Counted from the stretch's first letter, positions 9,882 to 18,941 are shown. The stretch: DNA of 64,000 bases from Streptococcus parasanguinis (GCF_018499505.1 NZ_JAHDAC010000005.1:48501-112500), one strand, 5' to 3'. Program-made: numbers and translations. Notes: a model not told the origin generated them from the sequence alone.

Positions 9882-10767
9882 ATGTTCCATGTTTTTGTCT
9901 AAAGTGATAGTAGGCCCCCAACATACCTGCGGCATTTTGATGGTGGGCAAATTCCAAACGGATCTTATCTGCTAGGCTAGGAACCAGTTCGGCACACAGG
10001 GCTTGATAGATTTTAGGCTTGAGGATGGCTTCCTGAGCCATAATTCCCCCTCCCAGGACGATGACCTCTGGATTGACTACATAGGCGATATTGGCCAGTC
10101 CTTTGCCGAGGTAGGTCACCATTCGATCAATTCCAGCCATACAGATTTTATCTCCCTCTGTTGCCTGCTTGAAGATCCGGCGACCATTCCACTGTTCCAC
10201 AGGATCACCATGATGTTCTGCCACATACTCGACCAAAGCCGTCGTTGAAGCTAGATCCTGAAAGGCACCGTCTGGCAAATGAAGATAGCCAACCTCACAG
10301 GCTGAATTACTAAAGCCATGAAAGACCTGACCATCAAGCAAGAGGCAACCACCGATCCCTGTCCCAATCGTCAGGCAAACAGCATTGTTCGATCCTTTTG
10401 CATGGCCTGTAGTGACCTCTGCGAGACCAGCACAGTTGACATCATTTTCAATCTCGCAAGGGATCTGAAAGGTCTCTTCGATTTCCTTTTTGAATTGGGT
10501 GCCTGCATAGTTGGGAATTTGTGGTCCAGCATAAAAGATTTCTCCCTTATCAGGATCTACCATTCCGGCCGAAGAAATCGCAACCCCTGCCAAGGGATGC
10601 TTCTTCAAATAACGGGCTACGATTTCCTTTGTTGTGTTAAGAATGTGAGGTCCTCCTTTTTGGGCCTCCGTTGGCATTTCATGGGTCTCTATGAGTTGCC
10701 CTTTTGCATCAGCTAGACCATACTTGATACTGGTCCCTCCGATATCAATTACAACATATGGATTCAT
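9880..10767 (-). CDS. nanK: ROK-family sugar kinase, probable N-acetylmannosamine kinase
   Basis: A 295-residue ROK kinase. The phosphate-binding motif DIGGTSIKYG is at the N-terminus, and the sugar/ATP-binding segment CLTIGTGIGGCLLLDGQVFH is in the middle. The cysteine-rich zinc motif of many ROK proteins is absent (SACEVGYLHLPD here). It sits next to the lyase and epimerase genes, so phosphorylation of ManNAc to ManNAc-6-P is the likely reaction. A glucokinase-like substrate cannot be excluded from sequence alone. The start at 10767 has AAGGAGG upstream. It is the last gene of the operon. Confidence 0.85.
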   Translation of the reverse strand: MNPYVVIDIGGTSIKYGLADAKGQLIETHEMPTEAQKGGPHILNTTKEIVARYLKKHPLAGVAISSAGMVDPDKGEIFYAGPQIPNYAGTQFKKEIEETFQIPCEIENDVNCAGLAEVTTGHAKGSNNAVCLTIGTGIGGCLLLDGQVFHGFSNSACEVGYLHLPDGAFQDLASTTALVEYVAEHHGDPVEQWNGRRIFKQATEGDKICMAGIDRMVTYLGKGLANIAYVVNPEVIVLGGGIMAQEAILKPKIYQALCAELVPSLADKIRLEFAHHQNAAGMLGAYYHFRQKHGT

Positions 10768-10782
10768 CTAGACCTCCTTTGA

Positions 10783-11700
10783 TCAAAGGAATCTGGCTTT
10801 TGTGTCCTGAATGAGTTGAGCAGCACGTTGAATCACTTCTTGATCCGCTTCTACTACTGGCGTCAAAGGGGAGCGAACAGATCCCAAGTCCAAACCTTCA
10901 TTGATGCACAAAACCGCTTTGATGACCGCATACATATTGCCATGAGCAGATGTCAAGACTCCAATAATGTCATTGATGGCAAACTGCAAGGCACGCGCAG
11001 TCTCCAAGTCTTTCTCAGCAATCAGCTGATTGAGCTTCAAGAAAAGTTCTGGCATCGCACCATAGGTGCCACCGATTCCAGCATGCGCTCCCATGAGACG
11101 GCCACCTAAGAATTGTTCATCTGGACCATTAAAGACGATATGGTCATCGCCTCCTAAAGAAGCAAAGGTTTGAATGTCCTGAACAGGCATCGAAGAATTC
11201 TTGACCCCAATCACCCGTGGGTTTTTCAACATTTCCTTGTAAAGGCTCGGTGTCAAAGCGACCCCTGCCAATTGCGGGATATTGTAGATGACAAAGTCTG
11301 TATTGGGTGCGGCTGCACTGATTTCATTCCAGTAGTGGGCCACACTGTATTCTGGCAAGCGGAAATAGATCGGTGGAATGGCCGCAATGGCATCCACTCC
11401 TAATTCTTCCGCATGTCGTGCCAATTCCACGCTATCCTTGGTGTTGTTGCAGGCTACGTGAGCAATGATGGTCAATTTCCCTTTAGCTACTGCCATCACT
11501 TCTTCTAGAATCAGCTTGCGATCGGCCACGCTCTGGTAGATACATTCGCCAGAGGATCCGTTGACATACAAGCCCTGCACACCTTTCGCGATAAAATATT
11601 CTACCAGCGCACGTACCCGCTCCGGGCTAATTTCTCCTTGGTCATCATAGCAGGCGTAAAAAGCGGGGATGACTCCTTCATATTTTTTTAAATCTGACAT
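10783..11700 (-). CDS. nanA: N-acetylneuraminate lyase (NanA-type aldolase)
   Basis: A 305-residue (beta/alpha)8 aldolase of the DapA/NanA family. It cleaves N-acetylneuraminate to ManNAc and pyruvate. Visible motifs are YVNGSSGECIYQ (pyruvate carboxylate binding), FVIYNIPQLAG with the catalytic tyrosine, and VIGVKNSS with the Schiff-base lysine. I choose the ATG at 11700 (MSDLKKYEG) rather than the upstream GTG/ATG codons in frame, because AAAGGAG lies just before it. The neighbours (nanE, ROK kinase, YhcH) support NanA over dihydrodipicolinate synthase. Confidence 0.92.
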   Translation of the reverse strand: MSDLKKYEGVIPAFYACYDDQGEISPERVRALVEYFIAKGVQGLYVNGSSGECIYQSVADRKLILEEVMAVAKGKLTIIAHVACNNTKDSVELARHAEELGVDAIAAIPPIYFRLPEYSVAHYWNEISAAAPNTDFVIYNIPQLAGVALTPSLYKEMLKNPRVIGVKNSSMPVQDIQTFASLGGDDHIVFNGPDEQFLGGRLMGAHAGIGGTYGAMPELFLKLNQLIAEKDLETARALQFAINDIIGVLTSAHGNMYAVIKAVLCINEGLDLGSVRSPLTPVVEADQEVIQRAAQLIQDTKARFL

Positions 11701-11731
11701 TTTTTCTCCTTTTGTCACTAATGAATTCATT

Positions 11732-12379
11732 TTATTCTTGGTACTGGGCAAAAATCTTTTCCATTAATCCAACTTGTGCAAAAGCCAAGCTTGAAAAGCC
11801 AAACAAGAAAAAGATCATAAGCCCCAATAGGAAAGCTAAAACCGAGCTTGCAAGAGCCATACATAGAAGCAAGAGAGCACTTCCCATGACAAAGAACCAA
11901 GGAAAATGCAAGCCTGTCACAATCATAGCTTTTTGCAAACACTCTTTCCAATCCAACTGGTAGCGAGCCGCAATCGGATAAGCAGCCAATAAGATCAACA
12001 CGAGAAAGAGAAAGAGGCCTAAACAAATGGTTTTCAAAGCTTGGAAAGCTAGGGAAGTTTGCCCCCAAAATAAGAATAAATCAAAGAGACAAATACCTGC
12101 AACAATCAGTTCTAAACTTCCTAGTTGCAAGCCTATTTTCCAATTGTCCCGAAAAGCCTTCGCATAACTACGAATCACCGGAACACGACGCTGGTGCTTA
12201 ATGGCAAATAAGGTCTGATACAAACTAATTTTCGCAATTCCAATCGTGAGAACTGGTAAACAACTTAGCACAAATAAAAGATTAACGGTTACCAAGTCGA
12301 GGATCTTCTCACTGATACGCATCACTACATTGTCCGTGTTAAAAACGGTTTTGATCAATCCTGCCCCCTTAGATGACAT
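11732..12379 (-). CDS. YesL-family (DUF624) membrane protein
   Basis: A 215-residue integral membrane protein with about five hydrophobic helices. The N-terminal stretch ISEKILDLVTVNLLFVLSCL and the following TIGIAKISLYQTLFAI are characteristic of the YesL/DUF624 family, which is often encoded beside carbohydrate ABC transporters. The exact role is not known to me. The start at 12379 (MSSKGAG) is chosen for its GAAAGGAG site seven bases upstream; a GTG two codons earlier is possible. Spacing to nanA is 31 bases. Confidence 0.8.
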   Translation of the reverse strand: MSSKGAGLIKTVFNTDNVVMRISEKILDLVTVNLLFVLSCLPVLTIGIAKISLYQTLFAIKHQRRVPVIRSYAKAFRDNWKIGLQLGSLELIVAGICLFDLFLFWGQTSLAFQALKTICLGLFLFLVLILLAAYPIAARYQLDWKECLQKAMIVTGLHFPWFFVMGSALLLLCMALASSVLAFLLGLMIFFLFGFSSLAFAQVGLMEKIFAQYQE

Positions 12380-12400
12380 AGGCACTCCTTTCTAACGTGA

Positions 12401-12853
12401 TCAATCGATCGCAATTTTAAATAGATATTTTTTCACGATATCTTCTTGCCCTGCATAGCCATTGGGTTGGTGAGGTTCCCCTGGAAAGAAAATCGCAAAA
12501 TTATGATAGCCTAGATGAAGCGGATAAGACTCCTGGCAATGGACAAAACCGATGTCCGATGCTTCATCAAATGCGATAGCCTCACCTGTCACACGAGATC
12601 CATAACTCGAAAACTCATGCCCTTCTACCAATAAATGCAAATCGGCATATCTTTTGTGGTGTTCAAAGCGATCATTTTCCGCTTTGTTGAGGGTATTTTC
12701 TTGAACGACGAGAAAGACCTTATCCCCATCAATATCGTATCTCCCCAATTCAAAAGAATCCTTCCGATGCTCATAGAGAAAGTCAATGGCCTGATCTAGA
12801 TTGGGGTGGATTCCTTTGTAAAAGGTGATGTTTTTTAAATCATCAAATATCAT
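12401..12853 (-). CDS. YhcH/YjgK/YiaL-family protein, probable sialic acid/sugar anomerase
   Basis: A 150-residue cupin-like protein of the YhcH/YiaL family (DUF386). Conserved text includes HLLVEGHEFSSYG and the metal-binding style FFPGEPHQPNG near the C-terminus. In other bacteria such proteins (NanQ/YhcH) are found with nan genes and are thought to assist sialic acid anomer conversion. The precise activity here is inferred from context. It follows the permease genes after a 74-base gap. Confidence 0.85.
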   Translation of the reverse strand: MIFDDLKNITFYKGIHPNLDQAIDFLYEHRKDSFELGRYDIDGDKVFLVVQENTLNKAENDRFEHHKRYADLHLLVEGHEFSSYGSRVTGEAIAFDEASDIGFVHCQESYPLHLGYHNFAIFFPGEPHQPNGYAGQEDIVKKYLFKIAID

Positions 12854-12927
12854 ATTCTCATCCTTTCGATACTTCTCAGCCTAGAAAACCGATCTGTACA
12901 CAACTATCATTTGTCCAAACAGACGAC

Positions 12928-13767
12928 TTATCCTTTGACCGCTCCCATGGTAATCCCTTGTGTAAAGGATTTTTGGAACACGAGGAAGACCGTAACGATT
13001 GGCACTGCAGCTAGGGCTGCCCCAGCCATGATCAAGCCATAGTTGGTGGCCATTTCAGCCTGCATGGTTGCTACCCCTAAGGAAATGGTCAAGTTTTGCC
13101 GAGAGGTCAGCATTACCAATTGCATAAAGTAGTCGTTCCAGGTGTTGATAAAGGTAAAGATGGCAAGGGCTGCAAATCCCGGCTTGACAATTGGGAAGGC
13201 AACGCTCCAGAAAGTCCGTAACTCTCCACAACCATCGATCTTAGCAGATTCTAAGAGTTCTGTTGGGATGTTTTCACTAAATTGCTTCATCAAGAAGACC
13301 CCGAATGGCCATCCGACCAATGGTAGAATAACCGCTGCAAGGGTATCATGGATCCCCATAAAGTTAATAATCCGTACCAATGGAACTAAGACAACTTGTT
13401 TCGGAAGGGCCATAGCTGCAATGAAGATGGCAAAGAGAATTCGTTGCCCATAGAAGCGTTTCTTAGCCAAGACATAACCTGCCAAGGAAGAGGTCATACA
13501 CACCAAAAGCATGGTTGCAAGGGAGATGAAGACACTATTCCACAACCATTGTAGGGCTGGGTTTTGTACCATCAACTGTTGGAAGTTTTCCATGGTTGGT
13601 GTCTTTGGCCACCATTGAGGTGGGATCATAATGGTATCTGGCTGAGACTTAAAGGCCCCTGTCAAAATCCAATAAAATGGGAAAATGAACAAGACTGTCA
13701 AAAGGAGCAAAATGATCGTTGAAATCACTGTAAAGGCAGTGATGGGTTTCTTTTGTGTTGGTTTCAT
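12928..13767 (-). CDS. Carbohydrate ABC transporter permease (MalG-type)
   Basis: A 279-residue permease with six predicted membrane helices. The EAA loop is seen in ESAKIDGCGELRTFWSVAFP (with the G after 8 residues), the ATPase docking site. It belongs to the CUT1 subfamily. It lies 15 bases after the other permease gene. No ATPase gene is in the operon, so a shared ATPase such as MsmK is expected (known for streptococcal CUT1 systems; inferred here). The substrate is probably sialic acid or a related amino sugar. Confidence 0.92.
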   Translation of the reverse strand: MKPTQKKPITAFTVISTIILLLLTVLFIFPFYWILTGAFKSQPDTIMIPPQWWPKTPTMENFQQLMVQNPALQWLWNSVFISLATMLLVCMTSSLAGYVLAKKRFYGQRILFAIFIAAMALPKQVVLVPLVRIINFMGIHDTLAAVILPLVGWPFGVFLMKQFSENIPTELLESAKIDGCGELRTFWSVAFPIVKPGFAALAIFTFINTWNDYFMQLVMLTSRQNLTISLGVATMQAEMATNYGLIMAGAALAAVPIVTVFLVFQKSFTQGITMGAVKG

Positions 13768-13782
13768 CTGAGGCTCCTTTCT

Positions 13783-14670
13783 TTAGTATTCTACGTCGTT
13801 TCCAAGGATCTTGAATTGCGCAAAACTGATAATGGCAATCATCACCGCAAGGAAGACACCCATGGTGTTGGCATAACCGTATTCAGAGAGTTTAAAGGCT
13901 TTTTCATAGAGGTAGTACATGAGGGTACTCGTTGAGTAGTTAGGACCTCCTGATGTCAACAATTGGATCAAGGCGAAACATTGGAAAGAGTTAATGGTCG
14001 TAATGATCGCAATGTACAAAGTTGTTGGCAACAAGCTTGGCCATTTGATTTTCCAGAAAACTTGAAATTCTGTCGCACCATCCACACGCGCAGCTTCTAC
14101 GAGAGAATTATCAATATTTCCCATGGCTGCGATGTAGAGGATGATCGGTTGACCGACTGAAGTGGTCAACAAAATAATGATGATGGCCATCAAAGCCCAG
14201 TGTTTGTCCCCCAACCAAGAAATGTTTTGGTTGATGACATGTCCAGATTTCAATACAAAGTTCAAAATCCCTGATAGTGGATCATAGATCCATTTCCATA
14301 CAACCGTTACCGCTACACTCCCTGTAACAACTGGAAGGAAGAAGACGAAACGATAGAAGGAACGCGCAATCGCATTTTGATGGTAGGTCTGAGAAGCCAC
14401 AAACAAGGAGAACAATACTACGATCGGAACTGATCCGATAACGATGATGACGGTATTGATCAAGGACTTCACAAAGACCTTATCCGCAAACATGCGGGAA
14501 TAATTTTCTAAACCGACAAACTTAAAGGATGTCATAGAATAGTTGAAGAAACTTGTCACAAAGCCCATGATCATGGGGGCTAGGACAAAGACCGTAAAGA
14601 AGATTAAAATGGGTGCTAGGAATGCGTAGGAAACGAGCGTCTCCCTCATTCGGATTTTGTTTACCTTCAC
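13783..14670 (-). CDS. Carbohydrate ABC transporter permease (MalF-type)
   Basis: A 295-residue permease with six predicted helices, and the EAA loop in EAARVDGATEFQVFWKIKWP. It pairs with the MalG-type permease immediately downstream and with the lipoprotein encoded upstream. It matches, by my recollection, the order of the second sialic acid/ManNAc transporter in the pneumococcal nan locus. Confidence 0.92.
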   Translation of the reverse strand: MKVNKIRMRETLVSYAFLAPILIFFTVFVLAPMIMGFVTSFFNYSMTSFKFVGLENYSRMFADKVFVKSLINTVIIVIGSVPIVVLFSLFVASQTYHQNAIARSFYRFVFFLPVVTGSVAVTVVWKWIYDPLSGILNFVLKSGHVINQNISWLGDKHWALMAIIIILLTTSVGQPIILYIAAMGNIDNSLVEAARVDGATEFQVFWKIKWPSLLPTTLYIAIITTINSFQCFALIQLLTSGGPNYSTSTLMYYLYEKAFKLSEYGYANTMGVFLAVMIAIISFAQFKILGNDVEY

Positions 14671-14758
14671 AGTAAGGCACCTCCTAGTGTTCTTTTTCTA
14701 TCTTCTTTTCTAAATATATCTTACGACTTAAGAAAAGAAGATCCAGAAAGAATGAAGA

Positions 14759-14802
14759 CCCCTTCGTTCCATTCCAAAAAGAGAAATACGGATTCGAAGG
14801 GG
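14759..14802 (-). other. Intercistronic stem-loop between binding protein and permease genes
   Basis: CCCCTTCG and CGAAGGGG pair across a 28-base loop in the 182-base gap. The T-run after it on the minus strand is poor. It may protect the upstream message or partly terminate, giving more binding protein than permease. Confidence 0.55.
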
Positions 14803-14852
14803 CCTGCAAATTCTCGTTTCTATGAAAGACTTAGGTCTGCTTCATAGACTGA

Positions 14853-16169
14853 TTATTTTTTCGTAATGGTTTCGTTTGCTTTTTCAGTAAAGGTCTTCAA
14901 AGCTGGTTCTGCTTTTTCATCCCCGTTTGAAACAGATTGCAACATTGGGAACCATAGGGTCCGCATTTCTGCAAAACCGTCGATTGTGTTGTAGTATGGT
15001 GAGTAGTATTTTGTCCAAGTGCTGATGGTTTCCATCCGTTTGTCATCGTACAACTTACCAAATGAACTACGAACTGGGAAGGCTCCTGTACGCACAACAT
15101 CTTTTGGACCCCATTCTTTGTCGTCTGCGATGAACTGTACAAATTTCTTAGCAGCAGCAATTTTCTTTTCATCTTTATTATTGAAGACTGCAAATCCATT
15201 GACAAGGTATTCCAATTTTGGCTTGCCTGAGTCAGATGGGAATGGCACTTCTACTACTTCTACCTTACTTGCATCCAACAATTTAGCTTGGATACCGTTT
15301 TGTGAAGGCGCCCACAAGATGGTGTAAGAAGTTTGACCATTGGCAAAGTTTTGGATGTCTGCTCCACCATCGAATTGAGAACCATTCATCATCAAGCCAT
15401 CATTGATCCATTTAGAAGCTTTTTCCAAACCTTTGACAAATTTCGCATCATCGGTTGTATACTTGGTTACTTTTTCATCAGTAACAGAACCGCCATAAAG
15501 GTTGGCAATGAAGGCACGAGTTCCTTGGTCTCCACCTTGACCATTACTGAAGAGTGATCCTGGTGTGTAACCTTTGTCTTTCAAAGCTTTCAATACTTTT
15601 TCAAAGTCGTCTGTCGTCCAGCCTTCTTTGACAAGATCCAACACGCCTGCATCTTTGAGCATCTTCTTATTCATCGCCATGTAGAATGGTGCTGAACTAA
15701 TTGGATACATGTAAGCTGTGTCGCCTGCCTTGCTGGCTTGAATGATATTTTCATTATTGACATCTTTGACAAAATCTTCTGTAAAGAGATCGTTCAAATC
15801 AGCCAATTTTCCATTTTTACCATACTGAATGATCCGTCCAGGTGCATCAAAGAGCACATCTGGAGCAGTTCCTGCTTCAATAGCCGTTGTGATCTTTTCA
15901 GGACCTGACTTGAAGTCAATCGTTTCCAAATTCACGTGGATATCTGGATTTGCTTTTTCAAAAGCTGCAATAATTGATTTTTCGTAGGTTCCGACACCAT
16001 CTTCTGCTTTTTCTTGAGTAAAGACTGGGAAGGCCCACCAAGTGATTTCTGTTTTACCAGAATTTCCACCAGAAGATTCTGATTTTGATCCTCCGCCAGA
16101 GCCACAAGCTGCGAGTGCTAGAAGAGCTGCACCAGCTACCAACGAGCACAATACTTTTTTCATTTTCAT
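14853..16169 (-). CDS. Extracellular sugar-binding lipoprotein of the ABC transporter
   Basis: A 438-residue solute-binding lipoprotein (CUT1/extracellular family 1). The signal peptide ends at a lipobox LALAAC, with the lipidated cysteine at about residue 22, followed by a Gly/Ser-rich tether. It delivers the sugar to the two permeases downstream. The start is taken as the ATG at 16169 (MKMKKVL), which has GAGGAGA seven bases upstream; the more upstream codons lack a site. Given nanE upstream and nanA downstream, sialic acid or ManNAc is the likely ligand (inference). Confidence 0.92.
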   Translation of the reverse strand: MKMKKVLCSLVAGAALLALAACGSGGGSKSESSGGNSGKTEITWWAFPVFTQEKAEDGVGTYEKSIIAAFEKANPDIHVNLETIDFKSGPEKITTAIEAGTAPDVLFDAPGRIIQYGKNGKLADLNDLFTEDFVKDVNNENIIQASKAGDTAYMYPISSAPFYMAMNKKMLKDAGVLDLVKEGWTTDDFEKVLKALKDKGYTPGSLFSNGQGGDQGTRAFIANLYGGSVTDEKVTKYTTDDAKFVKGLEKASKWINDGLMMNGSQFDGGADIQNFANGQTSYTILWAPSQNGIQAKLLDASKVEVVEVPFPSDSGKPKLEYLVNGFAVFNNKDEKKIAAAKKFVQFIADDKEWGPKDVVRTGAFPVRSSFGKLYDDKRMETISTWTKYYSPYYNTIDGFAEMRTLWFPMLQSVSNGDEKAEPALKTFTEKANETITKK

Positions 16170-16308
16170 GTGATTTCTCCTCACAATTTACGGTAAGATT
16201 ACTCTTACAGGGGGTTATCCTCAATGAGGACGCCTATTCTTGTTCATGTTTCAGATTCGACTACTCTCTATTCGGTCTCCTCCTCCTTCAATCTACTATT
16301 TTGTTTTC

Positions 16309-17007
16309 TCATTTTAAGGCTGCGACAAAGCGCTCTGTAATCTCTTTTGGTCGGGTAATGGCGCCACCTACGACGATACCACGAACCCCGAGATCATGGA
16401 TTTTCTTGGCCTGATCAGGGTAGTGGATCTTGCCTTCTGCGATGACATCTACTCCTGCTTGGCAGAGACTATGGATCAGTTCAAAATCTGGACCATCAAC
16501 CTTTGGACTGTAGTCCGTATAGCCCGAAAGGGTCGTTCCGACAAAGTCCACTCCCGCTTCGACAGCTGTCAATCCTTCTTCCAGAGTCGAAATATCAGCC
16601 ATCAAGAGTTGGTCTGGATATTTCTCTTTGACTTGATGGATAAAGTCACTAATCGAAAGCCCATCATGACGCGACCGCTTGGTACAATCAAGCGCAATAA
16701 CCGCGATATCCAAAGCTGCCAGCTCATCGACTTCTTTCATGGTAGCCGTGATAAAGGGTTCTTCCGGTGGGTAGTCACGCTTGATAATCCCAATGATCGG
16801 CAACTTGGTCACTTCCTTGATTTCCTTGATATCCCGGACACTATTGGCTCGGATTCCGACAGCTCCACCCTGCTCAGCCGCTTTGACCAAGAGAGGAATG
16901 ACTCCTCCTGCTTCTGTATAGAGCGGTTCATGAGGGAGAGCTTGACAAGAAACAATGATGCCATCTTTGATTTGTTCAATCAGTTCATCTTTTGTAATCT
17001 TTGACAT
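16309..17007 (-). CDS. nanE: N-acetylmannosamine-6-phosphate 2-epimerase
   Basis: A 232-residue TIM-barrel protein that converts ManNAc-6-P to GlcNAc-6-P. Family text is seen in [20 protein letters not shown] at the N-terminus, [16 protein letters not shown], and the C-terminal phosphate-binding [18 protein letters not shown]. The length is normal. It is the first gene of the nan operon, with a promoter and a near-consensus cre site about 50-75 bases upstream. Confidence 0.95.
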   Translation of the reverse strand: MSKITKDELIEQIKDGIIVSCQALPHEPLYTEAGGVIPLLVKAAEQGGAVGIRANSVRDIKEIKEVTKLPIIGIIKRDYPPEEPFITATMKEVDELAALDIAVIALDCTKRSRHDGLSISDFIHQVKEKYPDQLLMADISTLEEGLTAVEAGVDFVGTTLSGYTDYSPKVDGPDFELIHSLCQAGVDVIAEGKIHYPDQAKKIHDLGVRGIVVGGAITRPKEITERFVAALK

Positions 17008-17054
17008 AACTCCTTCTCCTTTGATAATAAGGCAACTCGAGTACTTGTAAATTG

Positions 17055-17083
17055 ATTATAATCTATTTTTAAAGCGCTTACAA
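17055..17083 (-). promoter_or_regulatory. nan operon promoter with overlapping cre-like site
   Basis: On the minus strand, TTGTAA (17078-17083) and TATAAT (17055-17060) are 17 bases apart. The sequence TTGTAAGCGCTTTAA (17069-17083) fits the CcpA cre consensus except for one base near its end and covers the -35. This predicts repression by CcpA when preferred sugar is present. Confidence 0.8.
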
Positions 17084-17133
17084 TATTTATCGTGCAATTG
17101 GATTATAGTTTCACATTTTAGGGTAAAATAAAA

Positions 17134-17161
17134 AGATCTCTGAAACTAGTTTCAGAGATCT
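17134..17161 (-). terminator. Terminator downstream of the small membrane protein gene
   Basis: A 28-base perfect palindrome (AGATCTCTGAAACT and its complement), followed on the minus strand by TTTTTATTTT. Confidence 0.88.
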
Positions 17162-17177
17162 AACACATGGTGATTCC

Positions 17178-17564
17178 CTAGGCCATCTTTTGAGTCGCTT
17201 TTTCCTTTACGACAAATACAAAGCCGATAGAACCGACGACGGCTCCAAGCAAGATCCAATAGACCATATCCGATGAAGCCATTGGGCCCGCCAAGAGACC
17301 TGCTAATAAAAAGAGATTGATATACAGTCGGGTATCCCGATAAAATGTCCAATTGAAGTGGTAGCTACCTTCTGGATACTGACGTGTCGATACAGCTGGT
17401 TGAAAGACCTGAAGAAGGATCAAAACCCCAACAAAAGCAAGATAAGCCAGGCTAACTACCGAAAGCGGAGACCGCATCGTCAAAGCTACAGCCGCTAAAA
17501 GCAAGACCAAGATCCAGAAATGGAAGTCCATCCAGAATTCACGATGATAACAAAACCGTTTCAT
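17178..17564 (-). CDS. Small membrane protein of unknown function beside the ComR-like regulator
   Basis: A 128-residue protein with about four hydrophobic segments (roughly residues 14-32, 34-52, 78-92, 97-118) and a short charged C-terminus (KEKATQKMA). I do not recognise the family. The start ATG at 17564 has GAAAGGTG about eight bases upstream. A TATAAT lies near 17610. A weak cre-like sequence with two mismatches lies just upstream of the start. No terminator is seen between it and the ComR-like gene's downstream palindrome, so a transcript from there could also cover it. It could be a target of that regulator or part of the nan locus. Confidence 0.75.
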   Translation of the reverse strand: MKRFCYHREFWMDFHFWILVLLLAAVALTMRSPLSVVSLAYLAFVGVLILLQVFQPAVSTRQYPEGSYHFNWTFYRDTRLYINLFLLAGLLAGPMASSDMVYWILLGAVVGSIGFVFVVKEKATQKMA

Positions 17565-17616
17565 AAGATCACACCTTTCTCTTTATGTAATCGTTTTCTG
17601 CACTTATATTATAAGA

Positions 17617-17679
17617 CTATAATAGGCTATTTACAAGAAATATGAAGTGAAAATTATAATTTATACATGATAATTTCAT
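17617..17679 (-). CDS. Candidate 20-codon peptide ORF downstream of the ComR-like gene
   Basis: ATG to TAG encodes MKLSCINYNFHFIFLVNSLL, a short, hydrophobic peptide of the size of ComS-type pheromone precursors. AGGAGG (17680-17685) abuts the ATG with no spacer, which is poor. An ATG at 17668 has an 11-base spacer but gives only four codons. It lies about 90 bases downstream of the ComR-box-like palindrome in the same orientation. Whether it is translated is unknown. It lacks the C-terminal Trp-Trp seen in many XIP peptides. Confidence 0.25.
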   Translation of the reverse strand: MKLSCINYNFHFIFLVNSLL

Positions 17680-17744
17680 CCTCCTGTAATAGTTATAATT
17701 ATCTTCCCTACCTAATTATTATTCCCACTTCACCTTCAATAACA

Positions 17745-17792
17745 ATGGTATCACTTTAAAAATAAAATGGACATGACATAAATGTCACGTCC
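17745..17792 (-). promoter_or_regulatory. ComR-box-like palindrome with extended -10
   Basis: The palindrome at 17769-17792 has the core GACATAAATGTC, that is GACA-N4-TGTC, the core I recall for ComR-type boxes. It is followed on the minus strand by a T-rich tract and, 19 bases on, by TGATACCAT (17745-17753), an extended -10. It begins one base after the stop codon of the ComR-like gene. The same hairpin with its T-rich tail could instead be that gene's terminator. Both functions are possible. Confidence 0.5.
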
Positions 17793-18695
17793 TCATTTTT
17801 TAAAATGTTTTTCCATTTCTTTTTTTATTTTATTTTCAAGATCAAATTCGCCAAATGAATGAGCGCAAACCATTGCTTGGTGATAAAATACTTTTGCCTT
17901 TTCTATGTCTTTTTCCACGTAGAATGCATAGGTTCCTTTCATCATATCTATACCCGGCTTTTGTTGAAAATATTGAGTTTCTTGTACCAATTTATCCAAT
18001 TCATCTATATATGGACCCAACTGCTCATAATCTTCATCTTGATATAAAATAGAAGTCATCGCTATTAAATTTCTGGTTATTAAATATAGGCTCGTTTTAT
18101 CAGATGAATCTTTGGTAGCAATCATTTTATCAACTAAAACCATAGCATCTCTTTTATCCTTGGCTCTCGCGAGACATTTGAACAAAAATAATTTGATGAT
18201 TAATAGATCATTTTGAGAAAATTCTTTTTTAGTCATCAATTGCCCAAAATATTCCTCAATCAAATTTTCTCCATATTCAGCTTTCTCAGTTGAAAAAACA
18301 TTTAACGCTGCATCTACAGCTTCAATAGCAACTTGTTCCTCTTCTGGTAAATCTTCAAAATACGATTCGTAAATCTCATCAAAATAAGATTCCTTTAGTC
18401 TTATCCGTTCTTTATCCCCATATGTCATAAAATGAGTAACTAGAAATTTCAATTCTAGATATCTACGAGGCAATACCGCTTTTTCATGATCTACAATATT
18501 CGACACTGGAATACCCAACATATTCGCAATATATTCTAATTTTTTTAAGCTAGGCAAAGACTCTCCCTTTTCAATACGTACTAACTGACGAACTGTTAAT
18601 TCACTTTCATCATTACAAAGTACTTCTCTCGTCATCCCCTTTTCTTCTCTTAATCGTCTTAGTTTTTTCCCAATTTCACTTTTTATATCTCTCAT
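17793..18695 (-). CDS. ComR-like RRNPP (XRE-type HTH plus TPR) regulator
   Basis: A 300-residue regulator. Residues 1-68 form an XRE helix-turn-helix with MTREVLCNDESELTVRQLVR and IEKGESLPSLKKLEYIANML, which closely resembles the ComR DNA-binding domain as I remember it from S. mutans and S. thermophilus. The remaining 230 residues are helical, as in the peptide-binding TPR domain of Rgg/ComR proteins. Such regulators are activated by imported short peptides. Codon use is more AT-rich than the neighbours, which suggests acquisition. It sits alone between a decayed gene and a small membrane protein. It may be a ComR paralogue (such as ScuR/SarF) rather than the competence regulator. Confidence 0.85.
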   Translation of the reverse strand: MRDIKSEIGKKLRRLREEKGMTREVLCNDESELTVRQLVRIEKGESLPSLKKLEYIANMLGIPVSNIVDHEKAVLPRRYLELKFLVTHFMTYGDKERIRLKESYFDEIYESYFEDLPEEEQVAIEAVDAALNVFSTEKAEYGENLIEEYFGQLMTKKEFSQNDLLIIKLFLFKCLARAKDKRDAMVLVDKMIATKDSSDKTSLYLITRNLIAMTSILYQDEDYEQLGPYIDELDKLVQETQYFQQKPGIDMMKGTYAFYVEKDIEKAKVFYHQAMVCAHSFGEFDLENKIKKEMEKHFKK

Positions 18696-18713
18696 CTCTT
18701 AATCCTCTGAAAA

Positions 18714-18741
18714 AGGGCTAGAAGTTACCTCCCAGCCCTAC
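18714..18741 (-). terminator. Terminator after the decayed alcohol dehydrogenase gene
   Basis: AGGGCT and AGCCCT arms with partial pairing between them, followed on the minus strand by TTTTT. It lies just upstream of the ComR-like gene. Confidence 0.55.
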
Positions 18742-18774
18742 TAAAAAAACTATGAACAAACATTAGTTGCCACT

Positions 18775-18941
18775 TCATTCACTGATATCATTTTCGATAA
18801 TGACCTTGAGTGCATGGCTTTCACCTGCATGTTTAAAGACATCATAGGCTTTTTTCAACTTCTGAGAGTTTGAAGTAGTGGGTGATGAGCTTGATCCAGC
18901 AGTTGCAGATTGCCTGCAGATACATAGGTTGCAGCTTTCAT
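18775..18941 (-). pseudogene. Remnant of a zinc-type alcohol dehydrogenase
   Basis: From an ATG at 18941 with AAGGAG upstream, the frame reads MKAATYVSAGNLQLLDQ, the start of a zinc alcohol dehydrogenase, and then stops. The C-terminal part of such an enzyme follows in two other frames: KLITHYFKLSEVEK, then KAYDVFKHAGESHALKVIIE. About 300 central codons are missing. One extra A in an A-run (GTTGAAAAAAGCC) shifts the frame between the last two pieces. No function is possible, but its promoter and cre site are intact. Confidence 0.88.

Noticed and set aside
17134..17161. A 28-base perfect palindrome considered as an operator of the nan genes.
   Set aside because: It directly follows the membrane protein gene and has TTTTTATTTT on the transcribed strand, so a terminator explains it better.
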